32,099 nucleotides of DNA from an uncultured Lachnospiraceae bacterium. Its GTDB lineage: Bacteria > Bacillota > Clostridia > Lachnospirales > Lachnospiraceae. The notes beneath the pieces were generated by a model. The model did no database searches, was not told where the DNA came from, and saw only the letters and a program-made list of their open reading frames with translations. Positions 29,732 to 32,099 of this stretch are shown in pieces. The DNA is taken from the NCBI GenBank assembly GCA_910585555.1, contig CAJUFU010000007.1:37711-69809 (forward strand), written 5' to 3'. A program made the position numbers and the translations under genes. The first letter of the stretch is position 1. The number at the start of each line of letters is the position of its first letter.

Positions 29732-31471
29732 ATGACAGGACAGAGAGAGACTTTAGGAAAGGTATTGCGCTATATAAAAAAATACTGGTTTTATCTGGCG
29801 GCTTCTATTGTGATGGCATCCGTCACGGTTGCGCTGACCTTGTATCTGCCAATATTGACTGGACGGGTCATTGATTTGGTGATTGGGAAAGGACAGGTGG
29901 ACTACACCGGCGTGTTTGCTATTTTAAAGCAGATGGCGGCGATCATCGCCATAACGGCGGCGGCCCAGTGGATTATGAATGTATGTAACAATCAGATGAC
30001 TTACCGCATTGTACAGGATATCCGCAATGAGGCGTTTCAGAGGATTGAGATTCTGCCTTTAAAATATATAGACGCCCATTCCTACGGCGAGGTGGTGAGC
30101 CGCGTTATTGCGGATGTGGACCAGTTTGCGGATGGCCTGTTGATGGGATTTACCCAATTCTTTACCGGTGTGATCACCATTTTGGGCACGCTGGGATTTA
30201 TGCTCAGTGTCAATGTAGCCATCACGGGTGTCGTTGTGCTGGTGACACCTTTGTCGTTTTTTGTGGCCGGCTTTATCGCCAAGAAAACCTTTACCATGTT
30301 TAAGTTACAGTCCGAGACCAGGGGAGAGCAGACGGCCCTGATTGAGGAGATGATCGGGAACCAGAAGGTGGTGCAGGCTTTTTCCCATGAGGACGAGGCC
30401 CTGGAGGAATTTGATGAGATTAACGGCAGACTGCAGGATTGTTCCCTGCGGGCTATCTTCTTTTCCTCCATCACGAACCCTTCCACCCGTTTTGTGAACA
30501 ACCTGGTCTATGCCGGTGTGGCAGTGACCGGTGCGGTCTATGCAATCCGGGGCGGTATCAGTGTGGGACAGCTGTCCTGTTTCTTAACCTATGCCAACCA
30601 ATACACCAAACCCTTTAATGAAATATCAGGTGTGGTGACGGAACTGCAGAATGCCCTGGCCTGCGCCGCACGTATCTTTGCGTTGATTGAGGAGGAGCCT
30701 CAGGTGCCGGAGAAGACAGATGCAAAGGTGCTGCAGGATGTGGAAGGCAGGGTTGACCTTTCCCATGCAGCCTTTTCCTATGTGCCGGAAAAACCGCTGA
30801 TTACGGACTTCAACCTCTCCGTAAAGCCCGGACAGCGGGTGGCGATTGTAGGCCCCACGGGCTGCGGTAAGACCACGGTTATCAATCTGCTGATGCGCTT
30901 CTATGATGTGAATGAAGGTAAAATCTGCGTGGACGGTGCAGATATCCGGGATGTGACAAGGAAGAGCCTGCGGGCGAATTATGGTATGGTGCTACAGGAG
31001 ACCTGGTTAAAGGCGGGCACCATCCGGGACAATATTATAATGGGCAAACCCGATGCTGACGAAGAGGAGATTGTTGCGGCGGCGAAAGCATCTCATGCCC
31101 ACAGCTTCATCAAGAGACTGCCACAGGGATATGATACCCCAATCGGTGAGGACGGCGGAAGCCTCTCTCAGGGACAGAAGCAGCTTCTGTGTATCACCCG
31201 CGTGATGCTGTGTCTGCCTCCTATGCTGATTTTGGATGAGGCAACGTCCTCCATTGATACCAGAACAGAAATCCGGATTCAGAAGGCCTTTGCCACTATG
31301 ATGAAGGGCCGCACCAGTTTTATCGTGGCCCACAGACTGTCCACCATCCGGGAGGCGGACGTTATCTTAGTCATGAAGGATGGTAATATTATTGAGCAGG
31401 GAAATCACGAGACATTGCTCGCGGAAAAAGGTTTCTATGCGAAACTGTATGAGAGTCAGTTCGCCTCATAA
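29732..31471 (+). CDS. ABC exporter half-transporter with canonical ATP site (heterodimer subunit 2)
   Basis: A 579-residue exporter half-molecule: membrane domain about 10-305, ATPase about 335-575. Walker A GPTGCGKTT (about 373-381), Walker B LILDEATSS with the catalytic Glu, and the switch histidine in VAHRLS are all canonical. The signature is LSQGQ instead of LSGGQ. This is the complementary defect to subunit 1: its altered signature pairs with the altered Walker B of the partner, leaving one full ATP site and one degenerate site. I chose ATG 29732, with GGGGGG 8 nt upstream, over GTG 29726, which overlaps the previous stop. The last 16 nt overlap the convergent lipoprotein gene on the other strand. 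Confidence 0.93.
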   Translation: MTGQRETLGKVLRYIKKYWFYLAASIVMASVTVALTLYLPILTGRVIDLVIGKGQVDYTGVFAILKQMAAIIAITAAAQWIMNVCNNQMTYRIVQDIRNEAFQRIEILPLKYIDAHSYGEVVSRVIADVDQFADGLLMGFTQFFTGVITILGTLGFMLSVNVAITGVVVLVTPLSFFVAGFIAKKTFTMFKLQSETRGEQTALIEEMIGNQKVVQAFSHEDEALEEFDEINGRLQDCSLRAIFFSSITNPSTRFVNNLVYAGVAVTGAVYAIRGGISVGQLSCFLTYANQYTKPFNEISGVVTELQNALACAARIFALIEEEPQVPEKTDAKVLQDVEGRVDLSHAAFSYVPEKPLITDFNLSVKPGQRVAIVGPTGCGKTTVINLLMRFYDVNEGKICVDGADIRDVTRKSLRANYGMVLQETWLKAGTIRDNIIMGKPDADEEEIVAAAKASHAHSFIKRLPQGYDTPIGEDGGSLSQGQKQLLCITRVMLCLPPMLILDEATSSIDTRTEIRIQKAFATMMKGRTSFIVAHRLSTIREADVILVMKDGNIIEQGNHETLLAEKGFYAKLYESQFAS

Positions 31472-31968
31472 TAAGAGGCGTCCTGATTGTAGTCCATGGA
31501 TTCGGAGCGGATGTCAGTGATGACGCCGCTTTTCCAGGTAAAGACAAGGTAGCGGTAGATGACCTTGTGCTTGGCCAGATAAGATGCATCGGTCAAATAG
31601 GAGAGAATATCTGCTTTCTCAATTTCATTGTCCTCACAGAACTGGTCCATGTCCACAGGGAGCCCGTCGATAAAGAAGGTGGGCAGGATGATGGACGTTG
31701 CAGTATCAAAGGGGATTTCTTCTACCGGCAGAAATTGATAATCTGTTTGGGCTTCGCCTTCTCCTATGGCGGAAAACATCATATCATCCTGATAAGCGGC
31801 TAGAAAAGCCTCGGCATCGTCACCAACTTTGACGCCCCGGCTCGTGGAGCCGCTTTCTGCATCCAGTATATAATCTTCTGTGGCAAGAAGCGGCGTTTCT
31901 TTGCCGCAGGCACATAAGAAACAAGAGGCCAGGCAGAAAAGCGCCAGGCTTACAATCATCTTTTTCAT
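31456..31968 (-). CDS. Lipoprotein of unknown function
   Basis: A 170-residue exported protein. The N-terminus is a short lipoprotein signal (MKKMIVSLALFCLASC); two lipobox readings are possible, LASC with Cys16, which fits the consensus better, and LCAC with Cys21. The mature part is acidic, begins with a low-complexity Ser/Gly segment and has no domain I recognise. It is the only protein gene on the - strand in the window and converges on the ABC exporter gene, overlapping it by 16 nt at the 3' ends. AAGGGA lies 11 nt before its ATG. Just upstream of it on the same strand are the tRNA-Trp terminator and the tRNA, leaving under 50 nt for a promoter. Confidence 0.8.
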   Translation of the reverse strand: MKKMIVSLALFCLASCFLCACGKETPLLATEDYILDAESGSTSRGVKVGDDAEAFLAAYQDDMMFSAIGEGEAQTDYQFLPVEEIPFDTATSIILPTFFIDGLPVDMDQFCEDNEIEKADILSYLTDASYLAKHKVIYRYLVFTWKSGVITDIRSESMDYNQDASYYEAN

Positions 31969-32000
31969 AACAGATTCAGTCCCTTCGTTATTTTTCCTGT

Positions 32001-32040
32001 GTGAAAAAATTTAAAAACCCGTGAGTTATCACTCACGGGT
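32001..32040 (-). terminator. Intrinsic terminator of the tRNA-Trp transcript
   Basis: Read on the - strand, ACCCGTGAGT (32040-32031), loop GATA and ACTCACGGGT (32026-32017) form a perfect 10-bp stem followed by TTTT, AAA and a further T run (32016-32003). It lies 6 nt after the tRNA 3' end. Confidence 0.9.
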
Positions 32041-32046
32041 CGATGA

Positions 32047-32099
32047 CAGGGGCAGTAGGAATCGAACCCACATCGATGGTTTTGGAGACCACTGTTCTA
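32047..32099 (-). tRNA. tRNA-Trp (CCA anticodon), 5' part outside the window
   Basis: The - strand sequence at the right edge shows an anticodon arm GTGGT-CTCCAAA-ACCAT with anticodon CCA (complement of 32083-32085), a T arm GTGGG-TTCGATT-CCTAC and the acceptor strand TGCCCCT with discriminator G at 32047. The genome does not encode the CCA tail (TCA follows). About 53 of roughly 73 nt are present; the D arm is cut by the window edge. The sequence is close to known bacterial tRNA-Trp. Confidence 0.93.

Overview
The window looks like chromosomal DNA of a Clostridia bacterium, most likely a gut Lachnospiraceae. This is inferred from mid-range GC with strong AGGAGG-type ribosome binding sites, the purE-purM-purN-purD order, the long bacterial form of PyrF, a run of small protein families I associate with Lachnospiraceae, and a tRNA-Trp without an encoded CCA. 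I see no insertion sequence, prophage or CRISPR array. Almost all genes lie on the + strand; only the last lipoprotein and the tRNA at the right edge are on the - strand.

Layout. 1-4472: end of a carbohydrate ABC transporter operon (two permeases, a GH43 glycosidase, a lipoprotein solute-binding protein), closed by a clear intrinsic terminator. 4679-6223: an AT-richer AlbA_2/HATPase/winged-helix gene carrying eleven 11-bp tandem repeats. 6364-11235: a membrane c-di-GMP phosphodiesterase with two periplasmic ligand-binding domains, a coupled YdcF-like membrane protein and a TPR lipoprotein. 11317-13416: a Nudix-fold gene coupled to pyrF, then pyrE. 13439-16207: two small membrane proteins and a large M29-type aminopeptidase. 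16375-19897: purE, purM, purN, purD. 19935-21762: a zinc-ribbon/HTH protein and a membrane SH3b protein with a highly charged tail. 21777-25092: a short GntR-family regulator fused by a 1-nt overlap to clpC, then a 136-residue conserved protein of unknown function. 25246-27834: radA and an LCP-family cell wall ligase. 27960-31471: the two halves of a heterodimeric ABC exporter. 31456-32099: a - strand lipoprotein, a terminator and a partial tRNA-Trp.

How the genes fit together. The first block imports and trims plant-type oligosaccharides. The central block is core pyrimidine and purine synthesis. The right block is protein quality control, DNA repair, envelope assembly and export.

The most interesting signal is the 11-bp array (5883-6003). 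Its unit is not a multiple of three, no frame contains a stop inside it, and both alternative frames stop within 20 nt after it. Gain or loss of one unit would therefore remove the C-terminal winged helix, which is the design of a phase-variable switch. Other points worth a look are a Nudix protein with a degraded catalytic box translationally coupled to pyrF, a GntR-clpC pair in place of ctsR-mcsA-mcsB-clpC, a 15-bp inverted repeat downstream of clpC, and an M29 peptidase nearly twice the usual length.
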